Positions 1 through 11,261 of a stretch of DNA of 64,000 nt are shown here, one piece after another. Source of the DNA: Asterias amurensis (lineage: Eukaryota; Echinodermata; Asteroidea; Forcipulatida; Asteriidae); NCBI RefSeq assembly GCF_032118995.1, contig NC_092650.1, positions 1,984,001 to 2,048,000 on the forward strand. Reading direction: 5' to 3'. How positions within the stretch are numbered: position 1 is the first letter of the stretch; every line of letters begins with the position of its first letter. The notes below the pieces were generated by a model. That model saw only the letters and a program-made list of their open reading frames with translations. It was not told the DNA's origin and searched no databases. A program made the translations under genes and the position numbers.

Positions 1-949
1 AATTTGTATAAAATAATGGGCACAAAAAATAAAAATCTAAGATGCAAACAGGTGTTAAAATTATTGTTGCAACATCAGGTTTTATATTGACTTTTTAATT
101 ATACACCAAAATAAAACAACACAACAGCTTTCTTCTGAATACAACATTCTGGACCTTTTATTTTGATTGATATAATTTTCAAACACTTCATACATGTATA
201 CATTATTCAATAAATGAAAACAAACCTATTAGAAGACAAAGTTTTCAGGGGGAAATTAGTTACTTTCAATGAAAGCTGACTGATTTAAAAAGTCATAGCA
301 CTGCAGTACCAATCCTCCAGAGAAATATTTCAATATGAAACACAAATAGATTTGAAAACCTTACTCAATAATGCTGCTTGTTTCAATTGTTGCAATCAAA
401 ATAAACCTTAAGTATACAAGCTCAAACTCCTTAACAACAAGAAAGCCCCTTTTTTACTGTGATCACTGAATTTGATGAACATTTTCACATGTTTGTTGCA
501 TGGTGTGTGACGATTGAAAGCTAAAAGATGTAAATTGATGTAATCTTCTGAGCAATCTTACGTCTACTCTTTAAAACATATAAAGCTGTACAAATAAAAA
601 GATGTCTTCCACTGAAACTTTGTAAAAAAATAAATATCACTTTGGCAAAGATTTGTCCTATTATAGTTCTAACAATCAAATCTAAATTTCACAAGATTAA
701 ATAACTTCATGGTTAATTAGCAAATCCATATGTCACAGATGCCCGTTATAGATCAAGAATAAAGTCCACATAACAAAGATTTGCCTAAAAGACATTTTTA
801 ATTGCATTACAAATTTGTAGGGAACCATGATATAGTGGCTAAATTTGGCATGTCTGATCAAAATCCATAAAAAAAAAACCACTGATTTTGTTCATTATTT
901 TGATATTTCAGTAAAGAAAAATTGAGTGAATCAAATGAACAAAGGACGA

Positions 950-1345
950 TATTGCACCCAGGATAACATTACACCAAGGTCAATATTACGCCCAGGTCAA
1001 TATTATTAAAACACATATTGACTGGGATGATTCGGTAACTAATGTACGTCTATTCCCCCTTGGGCCTGTGAGTGACCAGAAGAGGGGCCTATTTCCGGCG
1101 GCCTTCTGCCTCGGATAGGTCCCTTATATGGTCACTCAGAGTCCCTCGGGGGAATAGACGTATACTAGTTACCTCGTTGCCAGTCAATATGTGTATAATA
1201 TTGAACTAGGTCAATATTACGCCAAGGTCAATATTACCCCCAGGTCAATAAAACACCAAGGTCAATATTACACCCAGGTTAATGGATCAACAAGTTCAAT
1301 ATTACACCAGGTCAATATTACACCCAACTAAATAGAAACTTTCCA
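950..1345. repeat. Short-period minisatellite around CAAGGTCAATATTACACC
   Basis: Degenerate units of about 18 bp built on GGTCAATATTACRCCMA repeat on both sides of a foldback element. Seven or more units are legible, including ones near 966-1005, 1208-1245, 1258-1280 and 1290-1325. The array is imperfect and probably old. It appears to have been split by, or to have grown around, the inverted-repeat element at 997-1204. Confidence 0.7.
997..1204. mobile_element. Foldback element / MITE inside the minisatellite
   Basis: The two ends are inverted copies of each other. The left arm, from TCAATATTATT through GGTAACTAATGTACGTCTAT to about 1055, pairs with the right arm that runs to ATAATATTGA at 1204. 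The arms carry GTACGTCTATTCCCCC and GGGGGAATAGACGTATAC respectively. The central part (TGAGTGACCAGAAG and TATGGTCACTCA) continues the pairing, so most of the 208 bp can form one hairpin. There is no coding capacity, which fits a non-autonomous DNA transposon. Confidence 0.7.
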
Positions 1346-1540
1346 ATTAGGAAATGGGGCAATCTCTAAGCCATGAAACTACAAAGACATCTATTCTAAT
1401 GTTTAATTTTTACCTTTAGAAAACGTTTTTGTTTTTATTTTATTGGAGAGAGACAAGTTGGGGCCACAGGTTTATCCTTTACTTTTTTAGTGCACTGGCC
1501 AGCAGAACCAGTTAGCTTCACTGGTCATTTTACTGGTCTG

Positions 1541-4500
1541 TTAGCTCATCTGTCCCATATTAAGAAGTGCAATGGCAGTAGAGTTAATAGTTGGCTGCTG
1601 TTGCTGTTTTAAAGTGACCGTCTCTCCCGATGTGACACTGACCACCTCCTGGTCAGGGGTCACCATGATCGTTATCATCCGAGAGCTTCCGGCCATCAGA
1701 TCCTCATCTTGTTGATGCTCTGCGGATTCCTGGTTGGCTTTCTGTCTCTCCATCTCCTGCCGTTGCTGTTCCTCCAAGCCAGACCTGATAGCCTCCAAGT
1801 CCCTCTCAATATCCTCCGTAGAGCGATTTGGGATTTTTCTCTTTTGAGTGATACGTCTTGGCCTGCCTCTTGTTCCACCACGCCCTCTTCTACTCCTCGG
1901 AGCCTCCCTCGTGACTGTGTCGTCAAGCATATGAACCTTCTTAGAGAAACCAGAGTGCCTTAGTCTGACTTGCCTCGTCTTGGTTAAGAGAACTGGATGT
2001 ACTTCTTCAGCTCTCTCATGATGTTTGGAAACATTGTGGGATGTGGTATTTGCATCAAGACTGGATTCAGTTTGTTTCAAAGCTTCGTTTGACAAATCAC
2101 CAAGGACAGATTCATTCATGTCACATTCTATATTAGATTTCAGTGCTTCCCTTGTTTGTGCCCATCTGGGACAATTGTGAGCATTCTTATATTTCTCACG
2201 GGCGAATCCTTTATTACATACTTTACAACGAATGGTATAGTCATCGGTATGAATTCGCATATGCTCCGCCAAATTGGGGCGTCGGCTGAAACACTTGAAA
2301 CACTGAGGACACTTAAAGGGCTTGATGCCGCTATGTGATATGATATGTGCTTTGAGTTTATCGGGACGGTTGAACATCTTCTCACATCCAGTCAACGAGC
2401 GGAACGGACATTTGAGTTTCTTGACAGGATCGTGAGTGAGGTTATGTCTCTTTAGCTTATCCGGGCGGTTGAACGTCTTCTCACAAGCATCACACTTGTA
2501 CGGTTTATCCCCGCTGTGTATCAGCAAATGAGATTTAAGATAGTGATCAGTCTTGAAGGATTTCTGACAGACGTGGCATGTGAACTGCCCATGAGCGCTG
2601 TGGGTTGGGAGATGGCGGCGGAGATACCGTTCACACGGGAAGACCTTCTTACAGTGTGGGCAGCCGTAGTGATGGGTTGTTGTTGCTAAGTGGTGTTCTA
2701 AGGCCTCCGGGGTTGAATAACGGTTCATGCATTTATTGCAGCGATACTCCCTGTAAAACAAAATGTGACACTCATGAATATACAGTTACCAAAGCCTATT
2801 ATCCTTTGAACATTTCCAACTTGGTGTGCGTTTTTGCGGCTGTCACCAATAACTGTTTCAGTCAATCAGACAGTTATTGGTTAAAACCAATCATATTAGA
2901 CAGTTTTTGAAATGGTGATTTGTATGGTGTTTTGTCAACTGGTGTGGCTAGAACGAATTTGTTACTTTCTTTGGAACAGTGCAATGAAAAAAACCCTGAA
3001 AGTATCAACTCCATCTTGCATCTTCTTCTTCTTTGAATAAATGTGTGTCTGTATTGACAGCAGACATTATCTTCAAGCATCCTCGAACCATCGATTCTGA
3101 ATGGCTGACCCACAGCAATAAGAGGTGTAATATAAACCTTTATTGCATGACCCATATCACACCATGCAGATTGTGCTGACTGTAACTATACATATTTTAA
3201 GCTATACACAAAATGTACAGATATTCAAACACCATGTGCTGCAATAAGCTGAGTGTCAAGTTTTCTTGAAGATAAATTCATTATCACATTAATCACATTA
3301 TCTAATTCTTCAAATGCTGTGTTGTTATTGTTATTGTGCTGTTATTATAAGTATTCTTACTTCTGATGTTGCCTTGGTCCTTGGTTGGGATATAGACTAT
3401 GTGAGTACTGATGAACACCGAGCTCATACAACGATGGGAAGTGTTTACTGCATAGATGACATCGGTATGACATCTCACTCTCATGAGCTTTAGTGTGCTC
3501 CAAGAAAGAATCCAGATCCTTGTAGGTTGTGTTGCAGGATTTCAGAACGCACTTGTACACCTGCAACAATGATAATCACACTTGGGGTCAAATTGGGTTT
3601 CAAAGCCCCTATGTGCATCAGACCTCTTTAGTTTGCATTCATAAAAGGCTACTTCAATTCTCTGGGGTACTGTATTTGAAAAAGCTCTTTAGATCAGGAA
3701 AATGCTGACGCTCCTCCCACTTTGCTGGAATAGGTTACCTATGTGTCTGCTTCCATGGAATAGTCTTCCTGTGCGAATTTGTCAATAACAAGGTTGTGGG
3801 TTTGAATCCTACAGACCAAATCGCTCAATTCACAATTACTAGAATAAGTCTTTTTGGCCTATTAATGAATCACAATTTCTTGATTTGTGCAATTCATAAT
3901 CATAGATGTTAAACCAATCTTTGTATGAGATAGATTGGCTCTTGCCAGCTTGGTGTGTATATCCCCTTGTCTGAGTTTGCCGAGTTCCCTTGATGGGAAG
4001 ATCATAATAATTAGGGAATAACAGTGCGAGTACCCGGTCTTCACTGCGTGGTAATGACAAATAGGTCTTCAGTTGCAATTTAAATGTATCTAAGGATGAA
4101 GCTGTGTGAATGCCTATTGGTAGAGTATTCCAGAAGGCTGGTGCAGCAGATGAAAAAGCCCTATTACCATAAGAGGTGTGTGTCCTCGGTGTCACAAGAA
4201 GACACTTGTTTGATGATCTCAGGCTGCGTTGGGGAAGGTATCGTGAAATAAGTTCATTGAGATAGCCTGGTACTAATCCATGAAGTACTTTCCATGTTAC
4301 AAGTAATATTTTGAACTAAACAATTTACAAACAAATTCCTATTCTTACCTGCTCATTCTTATGGATGGTCATGTGTGTCTTGAGTTGGTAATATGTCTTC
4401 AATTTCTTCCCACAGTACTGACACACATAGGAGCTATCAATCAGCAACTCCTGCCCATCTTCTGTGGTCGCAATGCGAGTGTTACCTCCCTCTGGATGTG

Positions 4501-7500
4501 AACAAAAGTCAATAAAAAACACTTTAAAGGAAGGTATAAAATACAATGGTAGTTACTCCAAAAAATAAATGACCATGAAAACTTACTTTGTAAAAAGCAC
4601 TGGAGAGCTGTTGATGTTATAAAATGTTGTTAGAAACGACACCCTTCAGAGTATTGCACTATTATGGCATGAGGCCTTTCTCAGGCACCTGAAAGCACAC
4701 TACATGTGTTCTATGCAACTAGGGTGTGGGCTTTTTTCTTTCATTATTTTCTTGCAACTTCTAAGATCAATTTAGCCAAAAGTTTTACAGGTCAGTTGTT
4801 TTATGTATGTTGGAGCACACCAAGGATACTTGTCTTTGAAAATTTCCAGAAGTATACCCTGCCTTTAGCTTCATAGAATTTGTTTTGTATTGTACAGAAA
4901 AATACACTGTGTCAAGTAAGGCGTGAGATCTTTTCTTCCACAGTAAAAAACTGTTTGGCTGTAGAGAAGGCTACCACAATCTACCTCCAAATAAATCGTT
5001 CCTGCATGGCATCATACTGGTTATTTCATTTCCTAGTTATAACACTTTTCCCATTGTTATTTAAAAATCAGTCAATCAATCATCAATCCGTTTGTTTCTA
5101 CAGTATAAAATCACTATCAAAATCAAATCAAAGGCAATGCAAATTGGAGGATAAGAAATAAGTAGTTGTTTGCTAACACTAATTAAAATGAATAATAAGC
5201 ATGTACATGCAACTGTGGAGGGATCCATAAAGAAGAAAAGCTTGTAAGGTTACCGTTCCCTGAGCAAGCTTGTGCATTGAGCCGATAATTATTTGTATGC
5301 TTTGTGGAAGATACTACTCCAGGTAGAAAAATTTTTCCTGAAAGGACAGGTGTATTCAAAAAGGCTCAATGCACAAGCTGCTTGTTAATAGAGGGTGCGT
5401 TCGTTTAGCTTCCCTGGGTCTACCTCGCGGTGCTCACCCGGGTAAGCCCCTGACAAGAGCTAATCGAACGATCACACTCGCCCTCTCGTGGTGACAGCAT
5501 GCACCTCAGGTCACCCCCAAGTGACCCACTTCACAAGCAGAGCACTGGGGGCTGACCCAGGTGAGCCCCGTCAAAGCTATTCGAATGTACCGGGGCAGAC
5601 CGGGGTCGACCAAGGGAAGCTAAACGAACGCACCCACTGTTTACACATAACCATCAAACTCAAAGCAGCAGCACTGGAAAGACGAGCTGTGTTAGGAGCG
5701 GTACCAGTGATTCTGGCGGGCTACAATTTGAGAAAACCACGGGCAAACGCCCATGTCTACTAGAGAGAGAGATATATTATACGTACCGTCATCATTTGAT
5801 GTGGGTTCTTGTTCCTTGCTTTGATCATCACCATCTTCATCCTGTCGTCCTGGAAGTTTTGTAATTGGCTGCAATTGTTACAATAATAGGATTGCATCAG
5901 GCCTATAACAGTATAAGTAATTTGTCTTTGTTTTACAGCATTTTCCTAGACTGGGTATAGGTTCAACTTTGTAAACAAACTGTCTTGGAAAATGTTTGGC
6001 TTTAGGGAATAGGCTAATGCAATTATATAGCTTGTCCTTCATATTATGTTCTTTTTTTATATATTCTTTCATTAGAGACCGCCTAACATCACAAGGACAC
6101 ACATTAACTGATTTGGGCTATCGACCAAAACCATCTGCCACCCATCCAGTCCCTTCACAGTCCACTCTTTCAAAAAAGCCCCTTGAGTACCTTGTTTGGT
6201 AGAAACGTGCGCTATAAGACTTATGAAGACATGAGTACCATCCACTAGGAGCCTGGCTGGTAGCGCAGAATGCACTACCTTCCCAACTCTTTGAGAAGTG
6301 TCATAACTGGGATTCGAACCGCCACTCTGCTGCTGACAACACCAGAGCTTGGGTCTGGTGAATTAGACTGCTCAGCGACATGCCAAATACACCTGGGAAA
6401 AACCAATGTAAGCATTTTACAATAAACCCCTTCTTACCTGCTTGGGAAGAGTTGCACCTCTACCTCCAGGCCATACTTTGTGCGTCTGCATGTGCTTCTT
6501 AACGTTGGACTTCTGGGCGAAGGCTCTGCCACAAACTATACACTGGAATGGTTTCTCCCCAGTATGACTTCTGATGTGCTGCTGTAGATCAAAGTTCTTG
6601 GTGAATGACTTGTCGCAGTAGCTGCACTTCTTACGTTGCAGTTCTTTCTTGACGGGTTCACCTCCTGAAGCAGTGGATCGACGACGGCGAGTTTGCTGCG
6701 GTTGTGGTGATATGGTAGCTTGGGGTGATATGATGTTGATGGTCTGCGGCTGCGCCTGGGCTTGTACATGTAGATTGGATGTCGCGCCGCTATTCAGCAA
6801 ATCTTGCGTCAGCCCGGCGTCCGAGAGGGAGATAGTAGACTGGGTGCCCAGACCAGACCGCATCATGTTATTGCCTACCTGATTATGGGATTGCAGAGTG
6901 ATGCCTGCCAGATTGTTGTTATGAACAGTTGAATTAGCCAGGCTGTAGGTCTGCTGAGTGTTGGAGTTCGTGGAGAGAATTTGGGATTGAGGAGACATGT
7001 AGGATCCGGTCAGAGACTGGATCGGAGTGGACTGCAACATGGAGTTAGAGAACTGGTCTACGTTGTGGAAAGAGGAAATCAGGACCTCCTCATTCAAGAC
7101 GACACCCGGCGAGACTTGCGATAGGGAGGAGGAGGACATGTTGCCGAACGTAAGACCTCGGTTGGGTTGTAAGGTTGCTGTGAAGGCACTGTTGCTGGGC
7201 TGGGAGCGAGCGATGTTGATGGTGAGATTTGGAGGCATGCACTGCTCTCGCTTGTGATTCATGAAGTTGGTCAACGAGGAGAAGTTCTTCTTGCATCTTC
7301 CACACTTGAATTCATCCTCTTCTATTCCTTAATTAAGAAAACAAATTAGAGAGTTTTAAAACAAAAGTTAAATCAACAATCCACAGTTTTCACAAGGTGA
7401 TTTTGTTTCAAATGTACTCTTTTCTATTGCTTTGTTAAATTTTCTTTTAAAAAAGAAATTTTTCACTCATTAACATTTTGAGACGTCTATATTTGTAAGC

Positions 7501-9244
7501 AAGATTCCATTTTTCCTCTGCTCCGATAAATTCACTGATCCATATAATTTCAAGGGGTTTTCTTAGGAGTAGACGAATCGTCTCTAATTTATATTATACC
7601 TGTTGGATTTGGGTCTTGCATGCCACCAGTCTGTCCCTCCAGCAGTCCGAGGGACTGGACAGCCAGAACGGCTGTCTGGTTGTCCATACCTACAAATAAA
7701 AGTAAATAGTAAACAATCATTAACCAACAAATAAAAGTAAACAATCATTATAACCCACAAATAATTTAAGTAAACGCTCAATAAAAACAATAAAAAGGTT
7801 CAATAAAAAGAAAGGCCAGGTCAATTTCAGAAAGCTTTTAAGCACAAAAACTTGCTAAGCACAGAAATCTCTTGCTTAAAAAAATAGTTTACCAGCCAAA
7901 ATACCATATACTTTCTATAGATGCGACTGGTACCCCGCTCATTTCTTGCTCAGCCAGGAAATTTGCTAAGCAGTTTTTCTACTTAACACTAACAGCTGAA
8001 ATTGGACCCAAGGCCCAATGATATGCCTGTGTAAGCACAGCCTTTCTTAAATCACAGAAAAGATGCTTTTACAGAAACAGGTTTACCAGCTAAAAATACA
8101 TGCTTACACGTTTTACAAGTTTACATTGTTTTGCTGATGCCCCAACTCAACTTTCGCTTAGCAAAGAAATTTGTCTAGAAGCACTTAGCAGTATTTTCTG
8201 GTCAGGTGCGATGAACTGTAGTTTTTTTTTAAATATATTTTCCGAAAACTTCACAGGATATTTTTATAAGAAAAATATTCTTGTAGGCCCCCTTTATTTT
8301 TTCATTTTATTTTTTCTCTCTTTTCTTTGGGGGGGGGGGGGGGTATTTAAAGTGTTTAAAGTCACCTATTAGTGTTATTAAAACGTTTATTAATTATTGG
8401 ACAGGTTGATTGAAAGGTACAAATTATTTATTCCAAAAATTCATCCATTGAACTGATAAACAGTTTCGAACGATTTGTTTATCTGTCCAAAATAATAATA
8501 ACATAAGTGATGATAATTGCTGTTTTTTGTTTTTTTTAACAACACAAAACATAATCAAGACAATGACAATCACTGTCATCAGTCATTCCCTTTTAAGTTT
8601 GCCGCCGTCTTCAAAGTTTGATGAATGTTGATAACCTATCCACCCACACCCCCTCTGAATTTGTTTTACTAAATACATCAAAGGAATGCAAAGCTGTTGA
8701 ATTTAAGTTGATGGATGCGTTTTGATGGAACAGCCTGTGAGCCGTTTGGCTATTCCCTAAAAATGTTATCGCTTTTCCAAGAATGGCTCCACACCCGCTA
8801 GATCAGGAATGCCCGCTCTTCCAACAATAAATCACACATTTTTTCACCCTCAAAAAGTAACTTTAGTTTTCTTCTTTTCTTGCTATTTATGTGCATGAAA
8901 CTCTTCAATTTACCTCAACTAGAATGATGGAGTGTACCTCGCTAGAAATATCTTTTAGAAACACACATTCATAGCTTTTTTTATGCGAAGCTTTTTTTTA
9001 ACACTGCTGTTCGTGATTTGTAATTTCAGTTTTGCTCCTAGCCAAAATTCTTGACAAATTTGGGTGCCGACTTCATCAACTAAATTACACAACTTGCACA
9101 TCTCTCCTAAAATTAAATAATCAATAAAGAGATCCCTATGGATTATTAAAGTATTTATATCTTCAGGCTATAATAAATGCTTGAATAAGGAGAGTTTTAA
9201 AATGCAAACTTACCCGTCAACGCGTCGAAAAGTGCTTGCGCCAT
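1541..9244 (-). CDS. ZNF341: ZNF341 orthologue, C2H2 zinc-finger transcription factor
   Basis: The model has seven coding exons on the minus strand: 9244-9214, 7689-7600, 7327-6438, 5868-5787, 4491-4349, 3560-3361 and 2750-1541. Phases close exactly, giving 881 aa (human about 850). It begins [11 protein letters not shown] and [14 protein letters not shown], close to human MAQAIFEALEG and MDNQ. About 13 finger-like units follow: a lone N-terminal one (Cys49/Cys52, CGRC), a pair near residues 275-325 ([34 protein letters not shown]), one near 385 (DSSYVCQYC), two near 413-475 (CVLKSC, CHLC) and a C-terminal array to about 690 ([21 protein letters not shown] region). A basic RGR stretch and a C-terminal [11 protein letters not shown] motif end the protein. 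In mammals ZNF341 is a nuclear activator of the STAT3 and STAT1 promoters. The same function here is inference. The start codon lies in AAAATGGCG. Confidence 0.93.
3839..4320 (-). mobile_element. LINE fragment: reverse-transcriptase C-terminal end and 3' tail
   Basis: Read on the minus strand, the frame from about 4316 reads [17 protein letters not shown], then [18 protein letters not shown] and [12 protein letters not shown]. This is the usual ending of non-LTR retrotransposon (CR1/L2-like) reverse-transcriptase ORFs. It sits in an intron of ZNF341 between the fourth-from-last and third-from-last exons. The 5' part of the element is absent, as expected for 5'-truncated LINE insertions. A non-coding relative of its 3' end is at 26463-26605. 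Confidence 0.75.
4545..4868. mobile_element. Diverged copy of the TTAAAGGCAGTGG MITE family
   Basis: It shares the internal landmarks of the family: AGTTACTCCAAAAAATAAAT, the AGCACTGGAGAGCTGTTGAT block, GAAAGCACAC and the ending TACCCTGCCTTTAGC. The termini are more worn than in the full copies at 26779 or 62389, so it is an older insertion. It lies in a ZNF341 intron. Confidence 0.6.
5262..5384. repeat. Inverted-repeat element (AAGCTTGTGCATTGAGCC ends)
   Basis: GAGCAAGCTTGTGCATTGAG at the left is matched by its reverse complement, AAGGCTCAATGCACAAGCT, at the right, with about 75 bp of unique sequence between them. It is probably a small MITE in a ZNF341 intron, directly beside another one. 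Confidence 0.55.
5393..5635. mobile_element. MITE with GGGTGCGTTCGTTTAGC terminal inverted repeats
   Basis: The left end GGGTGCGTTCGTTTAGCTTC is answered by GAAGCTAAACGAACGCACCC at the right. The arms continue inward with CCCTGGGTCTACC and GGTCGACCAAGGG. The 243-bp element is notably GC-rich compared with its surroundings. The terminal motif resembles hAT-type non-autonomous elements, but no clear target duplication was verified. Confidence 0.75.
6245..6395 (-). mobile_element. tRNA-derived SINE (class II tRNA-like head)
   Basis: On the minus strand the sequence has an A-box-like region (GTCGCTGAGCAGTCTAA), a CCAGA...TCTGG anticodon-like arm, a long variable-arm-like stretch and a perfect B box GGTTCGAATCC near 6310-6320. 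The layout resembles a serine or leucine tRNA. The flanks do not form an acceptor stem, so this is a SINE or tRNA pseudogene, not a working tRNA. Confidence 0.6.
7817..8060. repeat. Repeat of the 'aatttcaaagagctgcttaagca' type
   Basis: Blocks such as AAGCACAAAAACTTGCTAAGC, GTTTACCAGCCAAAATACCA and TTGCTCAGCCAGG recur, diverged, at 14400-14530, 17855-18045, 48957-49145 and 53380-53560. This marks a dispersed hairpin-type repeat family in introns and intergenic DNA. Boundaries here are uncertain. Confidence 0.5.
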
Positions 9245-10079
9245 TTTGTCTGTATTTCAATCTACGTAAAAATTCCCCTCTCATAAAACAACCGGCAGAA
9301 ACAGCACACAGTGCGCAGAGGGGACGCGATCATGTACAAAAACTGCACAGTCCATTACATTTCAGACAGTACATGTTGCTGTTACAGTTCCAGAGGGGGA
9401 CTCGTACATAGCCGGAATTCCCAAACAAAACCTGGAAATGAAACAACCAATACATACAAAATAATATATGAAGGACGAATACTGTATGTGATCGAAAATA
9501 AAGTTCTAAACGGCAGTATGTATCATTAAAAAAATCCAAAATAAGACCCAAAAAAATGTAATAAACCACAAAGCAAAAAAACAGAGAAAAACCATGAAGG
9601 TATATCTGCTTGTATTAATTTAAATCATAGGCCTAATACAATTTTTAAAAAGGTAATTGCGGTTCCAAAACAAGATCAAATCGCATATTATTACAAAGAC
9701 AAACTAGCTAGAACATCATTAATCTACTATTTAGGACAGAGATATGAATCGTAGAATTTTTTCAAAAATTACTCTATAAAACCATCTATGGAAGTTTCCA
9801 TCTTATACTGTGGCCAAACCAGGCAAGTAAATTACCTACTGGAAATACAACTGCAAGTTTCCAAATGTACTGCTCATGCGCCGTATGTTACACCGCCTTA
9901 TTTCTCGCGAGAAGGAGCGCCATTATCGCCGTCTATCGTGTTTTCCGGGGTTTCGTCTTGAAACGGGATTTCATCGAGAAATTACGGGAAGTTTTGTGAA
10001 AACTTAGGAAAAACTTTTGAAACTTTTGTTTACATACGATCCAAGTGAACTAGCGTGACACCGTGTCTCAAAATTGAGC
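9245..10079. promoter_or_regulatory. Divergent ZNF341 / BANP promoter region
   Basis: ZNF341 starts leftward at 9244 and BANP runs rightward, so this stretch should hold both promoters. The CpG-containing part at 9870-10000 has a BANP-type palindrome at 9903-9912 and a CATGCGC, an NRF1-like half site, near 9879. A good 5' splice site (GTAAGT at 10080-10085) suggests a non-coding first BANP exon ending at 10079, which would be joined to the ATG exon at about 11261. No TATA box was seen near 9900. The exact start sites are inferred. Confidence 0.55.
9903..9912. promoter_or_regulatory. Consensus BANP binding site TCTCGCGAGA
   Basis: This is a perfect 10-bp palindrome identical to the element bound by vertebrate BANP at CpG-island promoters. 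It lies upstream of, or within, the likely non-coding first exon of the BANP gene itself and 659 bp from the ZNF341 start codon. No other copy was noticed in the window. Confidence 0.85.
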
Positions 10080-11261
10080 GTAAGTATCCAGAAAACGATG
10101 ATATATAAATAACCTTGAGAGCCTGCTCTTGGTTTGATCACAAACCAAATGGAATGCTGGAACCACCACGTTTTTTGCAACGAATTTATTTATGTGCTCG
10201 AGCTAGCTCTGTGTTTTAATTTTTTTAGACAGGAACTTGCCAACTTCTTATCCTGTTTGTTTCCTTTCTTATTTTCTTACGCTTACGTCCTTGGGTTGAT
10301 CATTGATGGTTAGGTTGGGAGTTTTTGGCAAATTGGGACTGGATGGATGATTTAATCAATTTTCTATGATTTTGTGTATTAATAATATTTAACAATTTAT
10401 TATTAAAGTTAATCAGTCACTGCTCACACACTACCCAGCCCCAGTAACTCTCATTGATCATTCAATATTCATTGTTATAAAATGTAAATCTTTATGTTGA
10501 CATCTAAATGCAATACGCCCCCACACCCCTTCTTAATTTTGTTAACAAGAATTTATTTACCCCTTAAATTAAGGCTTAATTAATAATTTATACAAAAATA
10601 AAACAACAGTTTTTTTTTAAACATAAAATAAACCTCATATCGCTTAATATTATTATTATTTTTATAGGGAACATTTCTAACAATCAAAAGTACCATGACC
10701 ATGTAAAAAAGTTGGAAGTTCCCGACCATTTTACCAAAGGGTTTATCGCGATTCAGAACCAAATGCGTTATGGGTAGGTAACAGAGATGGGGCAGATTTG
10801 CTACCGCAGTGTATGTTTGTCATGCATGACTCGCGCACGCATCACCTATCTTTGTGTTGGTTCAACAGCGCCCTCTCTTGATATTTTGCTATTCGCGAAA
10901 AACCTTATTATGTATGGAAGCAGACCATACTAATATTATAATCCCTAACTAACCCTCCAACGCTCCATCCTTCCTATGGTCGCAGACTGCTGGTACGATG
11001 GAGGGGGTTTAATGATTCTCAAGAACTGTCATAAGTCAAGATAAAGAGGGGGAGGGGTAATACTAGTAAAAGTAAAGACAGTAATTGTAGAAGTAGGCGG
11101 GAAAATGGGAGACAACAAAATATTGCTTGAGCTGTCATGAATTGCACCACAAACAATGTTGAACCTTTTTTTGTCTAAACAAATTTGTGTATACTAAATC
11201 TTGACTATTTGTTTATTTACAATGGTATTGATAAAGTGTTGAAGCATCTGGCACCTCAAGG

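Larger units (their letters stand above)
1..1540. other. Region downstream of ZNF341: 3' UTR and repeats
   Basis: No gene is seen beyond the ZNF341 stop codon. The stretch next to the stop (about 1340-1540) is probably 3' UTR of the minus-strand gene. TTTATT, the complement of AATAAA, occurs near 1433-1443 and again near 155, so two polyadenylation positions are possible. Positions 950-1345 hold a short-period repeat interrupted by a foldback element, described separately. The first 900 bases are AT-rich and show no recognisable structure. Confidence 0.5.

Noticed and set aside
3839-4195. Small host gene encoding [15 protein letters not shown]
   Set aside because: This is the standard C-terminal end of LINE reverse transcriptases, and similar pieces occur at 39921 and 46245.
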